Below, in pieces: positions 1-10,917 of a stretch of 64,000 nucleotides of DNA (position 1 is its first letter; the number at the start of each line of letters is the position of its first letter). The notes under the pieces are model-generated. The model saw nothing but the letters and a program-made list of their open reading frames with translations. It was not told the origin of the DNA and did no database searches. This DNA comes from Warburgia ugandensis (lineage: Eukaryota > Streptophyta > Magnoliopsida > Canellales > Canellaceae), in the NCBI GenBank assembly GCA_035236585.1, contig CP141128.1:31974684-32038683 (forward strand), given 5' to 3'. A program made the translations under genes and the position numbers.

Positions 1-1999
1 AGGTCTAGACTTAGGCTGTAATAAGTTGTCTTCAACTAGTAAAACATTAAGTAGTGGAATAATAATAATAAGAGCATAAATGGTTAGTAAATTATTTAAT
101 CCTAATAGAAATTGTAAGTAAGATAAGGATGACCACACAAGATCCTTTGGATCTTGAATGATCAAGAACAATAAGAATAATAACATTGTATTGTACTTAG
201 TATGCATGTTTATGAGTATGTATGCTATAGATCAAATCTAGATCATTAGATTAGATAATCCAAACCCGTGATTAAATATGATTCAAGGAAAAGAACCAGG
301 ATCATCCTCCTTAGGGATGATCAAATAACTGAACTTATATCAAAGAAGAACTGGATGATAGAAGATCTAGGCCCTTGATCTTTATCAATAAGAATAGATT
401 GTTGATCAAGGATCTATGAAAGATCAAGATCAAAGAGATGGATACACAAACACTTAGAGATAGAAAATAATTAAATCTGAAAGGTTAGAAGATCATTCTA
501 ACCATCAAATCTAGTGATCAATAAGATTGTTCATATTATATATATATATATATATTGACAGTATGTATGGATGTACAAATTACATACATCAGTTAGGATC
601 TTGGAAGATCAGGAGAGATGGATCACTACTTTAAGATAGGAGGATTTGATGAATGCCTTTACATGGGATGTACATGATTGAATCCATGACCTTATGTTGA
701 TAATTGTAATGTTAATACTTGTATGAAATCCCCTGAAACCCTTATGATCGAACTAAACACATATGAAATGGTTAAGTTAGAATTGAGGACTAGACTCAAA
801 GTGAATAGGGAACTAAAAGATATTCCATCCCTAAGTAAATAGACAGATTGTTTGATACATATGAAACCTATTTTACATATAAGCATGGAGGCTTGTGGTT
901 TTGTTTTAATAGGCATAAGCCTAGGGGATGATACGCTATGGGAGTTATGAGGGTTTGGCTGCCCGCTTCTCGAAATTTGATGATTTGATCATACCCTGCC
1001 CTATGAGAGGCTAAAAGTCGGGTGGGGCAATTATGGGAAGGCCACCATTGTGAAAGTCCTGTCTCCCCATATAGGCAATGATACAATATTTTCCACCATG
1101 GTATCAATGGTGAACAAGGCAGTTAGTTGAGCGCGATAGTACAGATCAAACTGTAGCATGGTAGTCCTTTGATTATTTTGCACTATGATGCATATGAGAT
1201 CGGCATAGTGAAATGCCTTATGTTTTTGCATAATGAAATGCCAGGTAAATGTATATTACCAGTATTTTCCAAGAAGGAAAATTCCTAGTATAGGACTAGC
1301 TGAAATATTGATTTCTCATAGTGGAGAGAATTGATCAGCTTAGGTGGGAATGGTATTTGACTACTTTCATAAATTTAATGGATTTATCCATGTATGTATG
1401 TATGTATGTGGATGTACATATATTACAAAGTAAAGAGTTAGATATACGAGTATGTTTATGAATAATGGGATTATAAAGTATTAGAATTATACTGTCAAGT
1501 ATTATGCTTCTTGAATCCCCTACCAAGCATGGCTTGCTGAGATATTGTAAATGTTTCAATGTTTAAAATATCTCAGATATAGAGAAGGAGAATTAGGAGC
1601 TCAAGACTTAAGAAGACTTAAAAGAATAATCAATCAGGGTATACCCCTTAAAGACATGTATTTTATTTAAGAGTAATGTATTGTATTGAGAGTTTTTCAT
1701 GTATTGTGAGGTTTGACGTTTGGATTATGTAATTTGGACAAGTATTGTACTGATACCGGCCTGTACTATGAACCACTGGATGGATTCTAGAATTTAAAAA
1801 AAGTATATTCCTTCAATGGAATTTTATCATGTATAAAAATTCTACTTATGTTATGTATAAAGTGATGACTTGGGTTTTCAAACAAGTTTTAAAGAAAAGA
1901 ATTTTTGTTGCTTTGATGTACAAATTTCTTTTACTACTGAGTGCCCCGCCGTTGAAAAATGTATTACAAATATGTGTTTCAAAAACCTGGGTAGTCACA
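1..1999 (+). mobile_element. Family-A LTR, copy 1 (sense +), left part outside window
   Basis: This is the 3' part of a long gypsy LTR in plus sense. It reads as the reverse complement of the family-A LTRs at 21738-26110 and 43875-51268, starting inside the region shared with Athila leaders and ending at the LTR terminus GTAGTCACA (1991-1999). The conserved hairpin lies at 1519-1577 and an (AT)n microsatellite at about 534-555. No PBS follows the terminus. The next bases are TTTTT (possible TSD, 2000-2004) and then the gag start of another element, so this is a 3' LTR or a solo LTR inserted into that gag. The short open frames inside it have no recognisable products. Which of the two it is depends on sequence left of the window. 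Confidence 0.8.
1519..1577 (+). repeat. Conserved LTR hairpin, copy 1
   Basis: A compact inverted repeat: CCAAGCATGGCTTG-like palindrome, then GAGATATTGTAAA paired with TTTAAAATATCTC. The same double palindrome recurs in every family-A LTR of the window and in element E. Confidence 0.7.
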
Positions 2000-2130
2000 T
2001 TTTTGGTGGCATCTGCTCAAAACCTAGGTTTCTTTATAAGTATAACCCATATCTAATATATCCTAATTTGGATTATTCCTTTGGACATATTGGGGCTATG
2101 AGTGACTAGATGAATGGCTTTGATACCAAT
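2000..2130 (-). pseudogene. Leader and first gag codons of a minus-strand family-A element, truncated
   Basis: Read on the minus strand this short segment runs from the LTR end through the PBS (2116-2128), a leader of about 100 bases and an ATG at 2012. It begins with the residues MPPK before being cut by the LTR that ends at 1999. The same order (PBS, leader, MPPK start) occurs at 55093-54781 in the complete family-A element, and the leaders are visibly alike (for example TTTGGACATAT). This identifies the host as a family-A gypsy element interrupted at its fifth gag codon. The rest of the interior lies left of the window or is lost. Confidence 0.7.
2116..2128 (-). other. Primer-binding site, initiator tRNA-Met type
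   Basis: On the minus strand it reads TGGTATCAAAGCC, one base from the canonical plant gypsy Met PBS, and lies two bases inside the LTR terminus at 2131. It shows that family-A LTRs written TGTGACGACCC on the plus strand are in minus sense. Confidence 0.85.
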
Positions 2131-2514
2131 TATGACGACCCAGGTTTTTGTAATACATATAGATATAGACATACACATAGGTAGGGCCCTTAAGGGTAAA
2201 TTTATTTTTTTTGCAAGCAATGTAGCAGAAATTCTTTTCTTTTAAATTCATTTGTATCAAACCCAAGTCTCACCTCAATGTGCATAATACACATAGACAT
2301 TTTTGTATAAAATAAAATTTTATTGAATACCAAGAATCATCTAGTAGTTCACTCTTACACAGCCCCTGTATTACAATTACAATCCAATGTCCAAATACAA
2401 TCCAAAATTACGAAGTACATAACAAAATTATACAATCTTCAAGGGAAATACTTTGATCAATCTTGTAGGTCCTGAGTCTTCAAGCTTTACTTCCTTAAGT
2501 CTCCTTCCCTGTCT

Positions 2515-2575
2515 CTGAGATATTGTAAATATTCAAACATTTACGATATCTCAGCAAGCTATGCTTGGTAGGGGA
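2515..2575 (-). repeat. Conserved LTR hairpin, copy 2
   Basis: GAGATATTGTAAA and TTTACGATATCTC form the stem. The adjoining palindrome CAAGCTATGCTTG is followed by GTAGGGGA, as in the other family-A copies. Confidence 0.75.
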
Positions 2576-4279
2576 TAAAAGATATACTACTTCACTAATA
2601 TAAGAATACTTACCTCAATCATTATTCCATCATGGTTATCTACTGATGAGTTATCTCAACATAGAGTATATATGTTATTTATGTAGTATAAGATACATAT
2701 ATTAATAGTGAAAATTGCTCAAAACTTGTTCCTTCCCCTCGCTCCCACTTAAGAGATCAATATTCAACCAATTCTTATACTAGGATTTTTCTTTCCAGGA
2801 ACTCAAGTAGTGGCATCTCATCATGCCATGGCATTACACTATGCCTATAATATATGCATCATAATGCAAAATACTTCAGGACTACTATGCTGCAGTCTAA
2901 ATCTGTACAACGTGCCTGGATAACGGCATGATAATCCATTGATACCAATTGTGGAAATAACAAATCCATGTATGCATGAGGGGGACCATACCTGTCACAG
3001 TGGCGGCCTTCCCATGATTGCCCCACCTAACATTTAGCCTCTCCTTGAGCATGGTATCCATCATAAAAATTTTAGGAAGCGAATGGCCAAACGCTCATAA
3101 CTTTCCTAGCATAACATCCCCAGTCCTAGTAATGTGTAAAACAAAATCACAAGCCACCATGCTTGCATATAAAATACATTGTACATATCAGACGATGTGT
3201 CTGTTTATCTAAGGCTAGAATATTTTCTATGCCCTATTCTTAGGATTTCCTTAGTCTACACATCTCATTACTTTCACATTAGTTGATTTAAATCATGGGG
3301 TTGGTTCACATAGTTATATCATGTGGTTGGATCATTATCATGCTAAAGTACTAAATATACTTATATCATGAAGGTCTATAATTCTAGACAGAAGATCATG
3401 CATGTATATACATAAATCCTTAATACATTCTTGTACATCCACCTACCTCAAAGTGGTATCATGGTCTCGATTCATACATCTCAAGTGGTATTAACTCCAC
3501 ATTGCCCATCATGGTCTTGATTCATACATTTGTCAAACCATCGTATCAAGTTATTCCTCTATACAAGTATTCTTTCTTCATGTATTCCTATAAGGGATGC
3601 CCTAATTTTTCTTGAATCATGTTTGATCAAGGGTTTGGGTTCTCTATCTATATTTTTCTACACACATACATAATACGACATTAGTATTCTTATTGTTTTT
3701 GATCATTTGAGATCCTCTGAATATTGTCTAATCATCTTTATCTTGCTTACAATTTTTATAAGGATTAGATGATTTACTAACCTTTTATGCTCTAATTATT
3801 ATTGCTCAGCCAGTTAATGTTTTACTGGTTGAGGGATAGCTTATTTCATCATAAGTCTAGACAGCTCCTCTTATGTCAAATTGGCTATGGCTTACTAGCT
3901 GAATGCTTGAACACAAAGTGGTTACTTCAATCTTCATATAAGGAAGCGTTTAGACCTCACAAACGTCAATGAAAGGTAGGGGAAGAATGAGCCTCTATTA
4001 GAGAAACTCCTTAACCACCATGTTCATCATCCACAAAGGGTGACCTTAACTCAACCTTTCATAAGGTTCCTATAAGCATTTTAACCCCACGTACTCTTTC
4101 TAATTGATTTTAATTAAATCCATGAACATTTAAAATGTCATTCATGGAGTTTCATTATTCTCCTATTTTGGGCCAAGGAATTTATATTCCTTATATTATC
4201 CTACTAACCATGGCCCTTACTATCATTAAGTCCATGTCATTCATTCCATGCAATTGTTCTTCAACTCTGTTTTGTTTTT

Positions 4280-4420
4280 GATATAAGGTACCATCCATAT
4301 CTCTTGTAGAAGTTACTTAACTCATTAGAATGTTGGAGATGGTACCTTATATCATCTCCAACAGTCAATTCTAAAATCAGAGCTGAATTGACTGTTGGAG
4401 ATGGTACCTTATATCATTCT
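4280..4420. repeat. Palindromic filler at an internal LTR deletion
   Basis: The 16-mer GATGGTACCTTATATC occurs directly at 4338-4353 and 4400-4415 and inverted at 4280-4295. Between the two direct copies, ATCTCCAACAGTCAATTC and its reverse complement flank a short loop. The arrangement replaces roughly 1.4 kb present in other family-A LTRs. It resembles templated filler from error-prone end joining. Confidence 0.7.
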
Positions 4421-4796
4421 AGTTTTGTTTTTGATTTTTTCGTCGATCTAAGAGGAGGATCCCCCAAATTTCTTAAGGCTTTTGTAGATCTCCTTAGTCT
4501 GAATAGATCCAATGGTTAAGATTGATGTTAATGGCTGTAAATGGATGGCTAATTCAAATAATGTTTTTCATGAAGAAACCCTAGTTCATCGGGGATGACA
4601 TGTCCCTGGACATGCCCGATAACAGATATGAATTGTTTGTCAAGTGCATTTGTGTACACTCTCCCAGGGAAAGTGAGAGAATGAATGAAAAAAGAAAACT
4701 TTGGGGAAGATTGGGGGGGATTTTAAAGCTATGATTATAGGACATGGTAGAGGATCTTGTGACGAACATTAGGAAATTTTTTGGGATTTTTATAAT

Positions 4797-4806
4797 CTAT
4801 TTATAG
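4797..4806 (-). promoter_or_regulatory. TATA box of family-A LTR, copy 2
   Basis: On the minus strand it reads CTATAAATAG, about 585 bases into the LTR, the same relative place as TATAAATA elements in the other copies. Confidence 0.55.
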
Positions 4807-6020
4807 GGAATTTTAAAATTTTCCATGATTATATGTAATTATCATGTTCAATTCTTTTCTTTATTCAATGTTCATTGGATTTCCGCTGCCACCTACTTCT
4901 CCAATAGTAGGTGGTAGTGGTTTGACACATGATTACAGATTTTTTGGCTATTGGATTCCTTTGTGGGTCCCTTGTGGGCCCTATGATGTGATAGGACCAT
5001 TTTGCCCTTTTAATTCCAAACATGGAGAAAAATAGTGCTTATTCCCATGAACTTGGAAATGAGTGTACTTAGTGGCGTTGGATTCATATTTTTTAGTACA
5101 TTCCAAATTTTTATGTCTTAGGTCTTGGTTAAGAGTAAAATTATCATTTTATCCCTTTGTTCATAAAATATAGAAAAATAAGGATTTTTCATCCGAATTC
5201 AGAATTTGTCGTGCTTACAGTCATTCTGAAGGGTTCATTGAGTATGTTTTCAATTATACATGTCTAATCCTTTGATTGTACTTCTATGCAAATTACTTTT
5301 TTAATAACCCTAATATTCCAGCCTAATTTTTCTTGAAATTTTCAATTTCATTATTTATTCAATCTCCTTACAAAAGTTAGGGGTGTTACAAAGCTAAAAA
5401 GTTTAGCTTAATTGAATATGTTGTGTTTCAGGCTGCAGTACTTTTTAAGTGGGCAAACAATAAAAGTTACTCTAGAGTCAATCTCAATGAAATACAAACT
5501 GAATGGGCTAAGTATGTAATGAGTTTCAATTAGATCACTTGGAGTAACTACATGAACTTGAAATACAAAATAAAGTATTTTTATCATTGACTTGTGTATG
5601 GTCATTTATATTTTATCATTTTATTTGAAATATATATGTATATATATTGCATTTTAAGCAATGAATGAGTGAAAATTTGAAGTGTGGGAATAAATGATAT
5701 GGATGAGGTGAATTTGTTGCTTGAACATGAAGTGAATATGTGGTGCTTGATTTATATAACTTTTATGAGATGTAGAATGAGAGGGTTACTTACAGTGTGA
5801 AATTAAAAGTGAATGTGTACAGATTTACAAATGAAGTGAATATTGATGTTATAGACACTGCATATGTTCTAGCTTCTTATATAAATTATTTTAAAGATAG
5901 ATATGGATGGATAATGATGAGTATGGATGTTTTATAGCCATTATGGATGTATTAGGCATTATATTTTAAGAATGCTTCACGGTATCAAGAAAGAAGTGGA
6001 TGCATGTTGTATTGGATGTT

Positions 6021-6500
6021 TGGTTTTTCATGTTTGTAAATCTTGTTGTTATCAGGTGTATAGAATATTTTTTATTCAATGTATACACAGGTGGTAGTGT
6101 ATCAAGAAAGATGTCGATGCATTATAGTGGATGGCGATTTTGAATGTGTATGGAGATTGAAATATTAGTTAGGTGTATATGATGTTTGGTTTTTCATGTT
6201 TATAAAGATTGTTTAAAGTATTAGGTGCATAGAATGTTTGTTATTCAATGTATACACAGGTGGTAATGTATCAATAAATTAAGATGTGGATGCATTGTAG
6301 TGGTTGTTGGTTTTTCATGTTTGGGGAGATTGAAGTAGTAGGTGTATATGATGTTTTGTATGCAATTACAGATGGTATATTGTATCAAGAAGTGGATGAA
6401 TATTGTATGTTAATAGGTTTTTAATGTTTATAAATATTGTTTGAGTATCAGGTGTACATGTATGGGATGTTCGTTATTCAATTGTATGCAAGTAGTGGAA
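6021..6500. repeat. Irregular tandem repeat inside the CACTA-like end
   Basis: Blocks containing GGTTTTTCATGTTT start near 6022, 6188 and 6309, with a variant near 6416, interleaved with ATTCAATGTATACACAGGTGGTA (near 6076 and 6245). Unit spacing falls from about 166 to about 110 bp. Confidence 0.6.
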
Positions 6501-7108
6501 CTCGAAAAAAAATTTGAAAAAAAACCCTGCTTTTGAAGTCTTTTTTCACTAAACAACTTTAAAACTAAAGATTTTTTGAAGTCATTTAGGAAAAAATGAC
6601 TTTAAATGGCCATCAAAATGTGAGCTTTTTAAGTCGCTTATTTAAAAATTACTTTAAAAGGTACCCACTTTTAAAGTCATTTTTTGTAAGCGATTCAAAA
6701 GTCATAGCCTTTTGAAGTAGCTTATATGGAAATGACTTCTAAAGTCACCCACTCTAGAAGTCGTTTTCCTATAAGCAACTTCAAAAGTTCATAAAAATGT
6801 TGTACTTCTGAAGTCGCTTAGATGAAAACAACTTCTAAACTTACCAACTTTAGAAGTTGTTTTTTTCTAAGGGACTTCAAAGTCAAACACATTTGATGTC
6901 AATTAGAAGAAAACGACTTCCAAAGTTTGTGACTTTGGAAGTCATTTTCATCTAAGCGACTTCAAAAATGTTTGACTTTTCAAGTTGCTTAGAAAAAAAT
7001 GAATTTAAAAGTTTATGACCTTTAAAGTCATTTATGTAAATTACTTTAAAAGTTGTTGACTTACCATGATAGCTTGGTACTTCTATTATCACTTTTAACC
7101 GACTTTAA
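6501..7108. repeat. Subterminal hairpin array of the CACTA-like element
   Basis: A chain of imperfect palindromes, for example GAAAACGACTTCCAAAGT against ACTTTGGAAGTCATTTTC (about 6909-6950), separated by AAGTCGCTTA (6631-6640, 6811-6820) and its inverse TAAGCGACTT (6953-6962). Such motifs are transposase-binding sites in known CACTA elements. Confidence 0.65.
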
Positions 7109-7128
7109 AAGCCCCCTATGTAGTAATG

Positions 7129-7563
7129 ATTTTCTAATATCTAAATGGTGACCCTTGCAACCATAGCTTAGCTTTCTGATTCAATGGAAAATGCCAATGT
7201 ATATTTACTTTCATGTTGTGGATTCATTTGTATTTAAGTAAAATGTGTTGCGATATGGTTGTGATTGAAAGTTTTGGGAATTGGTAAGTCTTGTATATTT
7301 ATTTTGAAAGCGATGAAAAATGATTTATATTGTTTATCAAGTGCCAAAAAATAAGGAAAACTCAATCAAATTTTTATTAGAAATGAGATACTCATTTCAC
7401 CATTAAATCCTTTTGCTTTATGTAAAAATGACCCTCAAGATTTTTAGAAAAACTTTTAATGAAAAAAATTCTACTAGTTTGTTTTTTAATTGAATTTCAA
7501 ACAAGGGAAATCATAAATTTTGAAAAAGTTTTCAAAAAGTATTTTTGAAAATACGAGGTGTCA
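7129..7563 (+). mobile_element. Element E 5' LTR, 3' remnant
   Basis: This stretch matches 13627-14090 throughout (for example CCTTGCAACC and GTGGATTCATTTGTATTTAA) and ends GAGGTGTCA directly before a Met PBS, so it is the end of a plus-strand 5' LTR. Its left part was displaced by the CACTA-like insertion and lies outside the window or is lost. No gene is present. Confidence 0.7.
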
Positions 7564-7569
7564 TAGTTT

Positions 7570-7582
7570 TGGTATCAAAGCC
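7570..7582 (+). other. Primer-binding site of element E, tRNA-Met type
   Basis: TGGTATCAAAGCC lies six bases after the LTR end. It is identical to the PBS of the family-A element at 2116-2128 and fixes element E on the plus strand. Confidence 0.8.
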
Positions 7583-8833
7583 CAAATCCAATCCACTCAT
7601 AGCCTATCACAATGGAAATTTATTAAGAGTACACAAAACAAGGAGAGTAGTCCTTGTGATGGTAAAAAGAAGAGAGAGTATCATATAGTATGACTTTTGG
7701 AAGAAACAATTAGAACATGAGAATGCATGAGTTTGTATCATTTAGTGAAAGCATTGGTACGTGATGGAAGATCCATTTTCATGGACAATTTCCTAAGAGT
7801 TCAAGTTTTAACTTGGATGGTGGCTATAGAGCTTTGGAGAGTACATCAACTATAGTATAGTACTAAGTTGCAAATCATTACATAAAGAATTAGGAAATGG
7901 TTATAGTAACAAAAGTCCCTTGGTGACTTGGAGTCATAGAATCAACTTGAATATGTAGTGGACTTTTACTATTAATAATTGAGGTATTATGGAAGATTAG
8001 TAGTAAGATTTTCGTTATGAAATGTGGTAAGTTTGAAGTACAAGCGATATATAATTTATAACTACAATTTAAGTCTAAATAATGAATTTAGACCAACATA
8101 GTGAAATACACACAACTTCATTAAGTAAAATATATTTAGAGAATAATGGAAATGAGGTAGAGAATAACCATCATGAAGAGGAAGTGGACAAAATAAATAA
8201 ATAAAATAAGTAAGATAGGGTGACTGTTTATATACAAAACTTAGAAATGGTGGACATTAGGATTAATAATGTCTTTAAATCAAGTTCTTTCTAAGAGGAT
8301 AAACTTAAAATTACCAACTCTCTATGAAAGAACTTGGTTAAACTAAAAATCTGACAATTCAATGGAATTTTAATAAGAAATAAGATATGTATAAAAAGGG
8401 TTTGAAAGAAATATATATATATATATATATATGAAATCATAGGATTTTGCATGGATTGCTGGTCAAAACATTAGATTAAGACACTTATACAGAAATAAAT
8501 AGAAGAGAAACATATAAGAAAAATGGGTAGAAGTAAAGTAAGAAATTAGGATCTTGACAAGTTGGTGAGAAATAGTTACAGTAAAAAACTTTAATGATTA
8601 GTAACCAAATATATAAAGAAAGAAAGTGGGAAGCGAGAAAGGAAATCCTGGGTCAAACTAAATAGTGAAATTATTATAGCCTAGATCATAAGTTAAAAAT
8701 TGATATAAATAAATAGAAGAGAAGAATATCTATCTAGAGTTATTGGTGAATGATATAAAGAAATTTGGGAATGAAATGCAAATAGAATTATCCGAGGAAT
8801 GACATGGAACAATTCCGAGGATGAAATTTCTAT

Positions 8834-8846
8834 AAGAAGGGAAGAA
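8834..8846 (+). other. Polypurine tract of element E
   Basis: AAGAAGGGAAGAA immediately before TGCAAGAACCTC, the start of the second LTR. A polypurine tract in this place primes plus-strand DNA synthesis. Confidence 0.65.
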
Positions 8847-9055
8847 TGCAAGAACCTCAAATTTTGAGTTAATTTTTAGGTAATTATAACATATTTTAAT
8901 TGGGATAAAAATCATAAAGTGAATTGTTTTGAAAATAAATTTCAACGAAGTGACCCCCTTAAAAACTAAAATTTGGATTTGAAACCAATAAAAATGAAAA
9001 CTGCATGTTGAGATAATTCCAATGACATTAATTTTGCACAAAATAGAGATCTAGG

Positions 9056-9063
9056 TATAAAAT
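9056..9063 (+). promoter_or_regulatory. Possible TATA box of element E LTR
   Basis: TATAAAAT about 210 bases into the LTR. Pyrimidine-rich DNA follows from about 9300. Supported by position only. Confidence 0.35.
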
Positions 9064-10917
9064 CCCCAAATTTTTACTAATTTAGGTTGTCCTAATTGAT
9101 AATGGCACCCCTCAATATTTTTTATTTCTGGACTACAATTGGACACATTATGTGAGGAGTAGGCTGACACATGTGGTTCAGGGGCCATGCATTAGCCTGG
9201 CTTCCCTGCAATGGGCAATGATAGAATGCCAAGAAAGGAAAAAATAAGGGGCAGTCATCGAAGACAAGTAGACCCTGCCCTAGTCCATTTCCTATTCAAT
9301 CAACCTCCCAATGTGCAAAGTCCCCTCTTCTCGTTGTTCCTTCTTTACCAAACAACACGGTGACTGGACTATCATGAAACCCTTTCCCCTCTTCTTCTTC
9401 CACCACCTGCACCCCCAATTTGGACACCTATTGACATCGCCTGACTAGAACCCTCTTCCCTTTTCCTCCTCCGATCAGCCACGCAAAAACCCACCATCCT
9501 CTTAGGCCGACACATCTCAACTAGCAAGTCGTGCCAGTCCCACTGCCTCACTCGTCTCCCCACTTCCACGATGGCATGATAACCTCTGCTCATTTCCCCT
9601 TCTCCTTATTTCCCAAATTGCTCCTCCTACAATGCCTGAATAGAAACCCACCTCCACTCTCCTCCAACTGGAGCACCTGGCCAGCCATGTGAGTCTAATT
9701 TCCCTTCTCCTCCTCTTTTTCCTCTAGCCACCTGCCTTAGTAGGCTGACTACGCAGGAATCCTCTTTGTCCTCTCTTCCTTGCTCACCAACGACGCTTAG
9801 TAGGCTTAAAGATGGCAAACCCATATCTCTTCCCTTCCAATCTGACTATCCAACAAGTTCTACTCATTGATCTATCTTTGAATGATGGATTTTTCACCGA
9901 TTTTGCTGATCCTACCATATCCAATTGTGAATCTACCTCCAAATGGCAAATTTGAACCTATCACAACCATTCATCATTATATGACTGTTTATCTGTCTCC
10001 AAAAGTTTGATATGTGATCAATTCCAAAATTCTCACACTCTAACCATTGATCTATCACCAACACCTCTATTTTGTAATTGATCTAACCCATTCACCATGA
10101 TCCAGCCATTGTTTGGTTGAACCATATCTATGGTTGATCTAATATGTTTATAGTGATATAATCTTAGATCGTTCATTGAAATATCAGATCTTTCACAATC
10201 AACCCCTAAGAGATGATTTGATCGTTAATTAATCACTTAGTACTTAGATCTGCAATCAATATGAGCTCCCAATTTGATCTGGATGTAGATTTCACTCCAG
10301 ATGATCTGATATGTGATCATATCCAATTGTTCATCTTGATCTAAATGTATATTAGTGAAACACAATCCTAGATCCATATCTGATATAAGTATTCGTTCTG
10401 ATCTAGAAGTAGATCTATCACCAAACCCCTAGAACAATGATGTTCCTAAGATTTGAACATTGTTTAACCATCTAATGCTAGATCTGTGAGATCAGAAATT
10501 ATATCCCTTCCTAATATGTAGTGGTTCCATGCTTGGAGCTAGAGATCAGCATATATTTGCTTTCTTGATACACTAATCATCAAAAGAGACATGATCAGAG
10601 TTGTTTATTCATACATTGATGATGAAACCTAGAATTTCATCGATCAACATATCGAACTAAAGGAGGTACAATTGTAATCTGAGGATAGGCATTATGCGAG
10701 GTTGGTGGATTAAGATTGCTATTTTGGAAAGTGTGATAATTGCCATGTCTTTATAAGAATGATTGAATGCAAATGATGATTAATAAAGTGTTGCCTTTAA
10801 TTATTAAAATTATGGAAGCATATGACATTTTTAGAAGTTATCTTGTGACACCTTTTAAATTATCAAATCAGAAATGAAATGACTAATCTAAATAGAAAAT
10901 ATTACTATTACCCTAGT

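Larger units (their letters stand above)
2131..5390 (-). mobile_element. Family-A LTR, copy 2 (5' LTR of a minus-strand element)
   Basis: The LTR runs from TATGACGACCC (normally TGTGACGACCC, so TG has become TA) to GGGGTGTTACA. In its own minus sense it begins TGTAACACCCC and is followed by the Met PBS at 2116-2128, so it is the 5' LTR. At 3260 bp it is shorter than the 4.7-kb copies. The loss is near 4280-4420, where palindromic filler DNA sits at the junction. A TATA box is at 4797-4806 and the conserved hairpin at 2515-2575. The right flank AAGCT (5391-5395) is the expected TSD, but its partner lies outside the window. It interrupts the CACTA-like transposon at its right. Confidence 0.85.
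5391..7125. mobile_element. CACTA-like (En/Spm) transposon end, decayed and truncated
   Basis: The right end on the minus strand reads TACTACATAGGGGGC, one base from a CACTA terminus, and is followed by ATG (7126-7128) as a possible 3-bp TSD. Inside it lies about 600 bp of alternating direct and inverted repeats built on AAGTCGCTTA and GACTTC, typical of CACTA subterminal regions, then an irregular tandem repeat (6021-6500), then featureless AT-rich DNA. The left part is cut off by the family-A LTR at 5390, where a short palindrome (AAGCTAAA, 5391-5398; TTTAGCTT, 5402-5409) marks the junction. No transposase coding is visible. The class rests on the terminus and the subterminal array only. 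Confidence 0.6.
7564..8846 (+). mobile_element. Element E interior, non-coding
   Basis: About 1.3 kb between the PBS and the polypurine tract with no open frame or recognisable gag-pol motif. An (AT)n run lies at 8410-8432. Close to its right end CCGAGGATGAAATTT (8815-8829) resembles the sequence that precedes the polypurine tract in Tekay/Del elements. The element is too short to encode retrotransposon proteins, so it is either a deletion derivative or a non-autonomous element. Confidence 0.6.
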
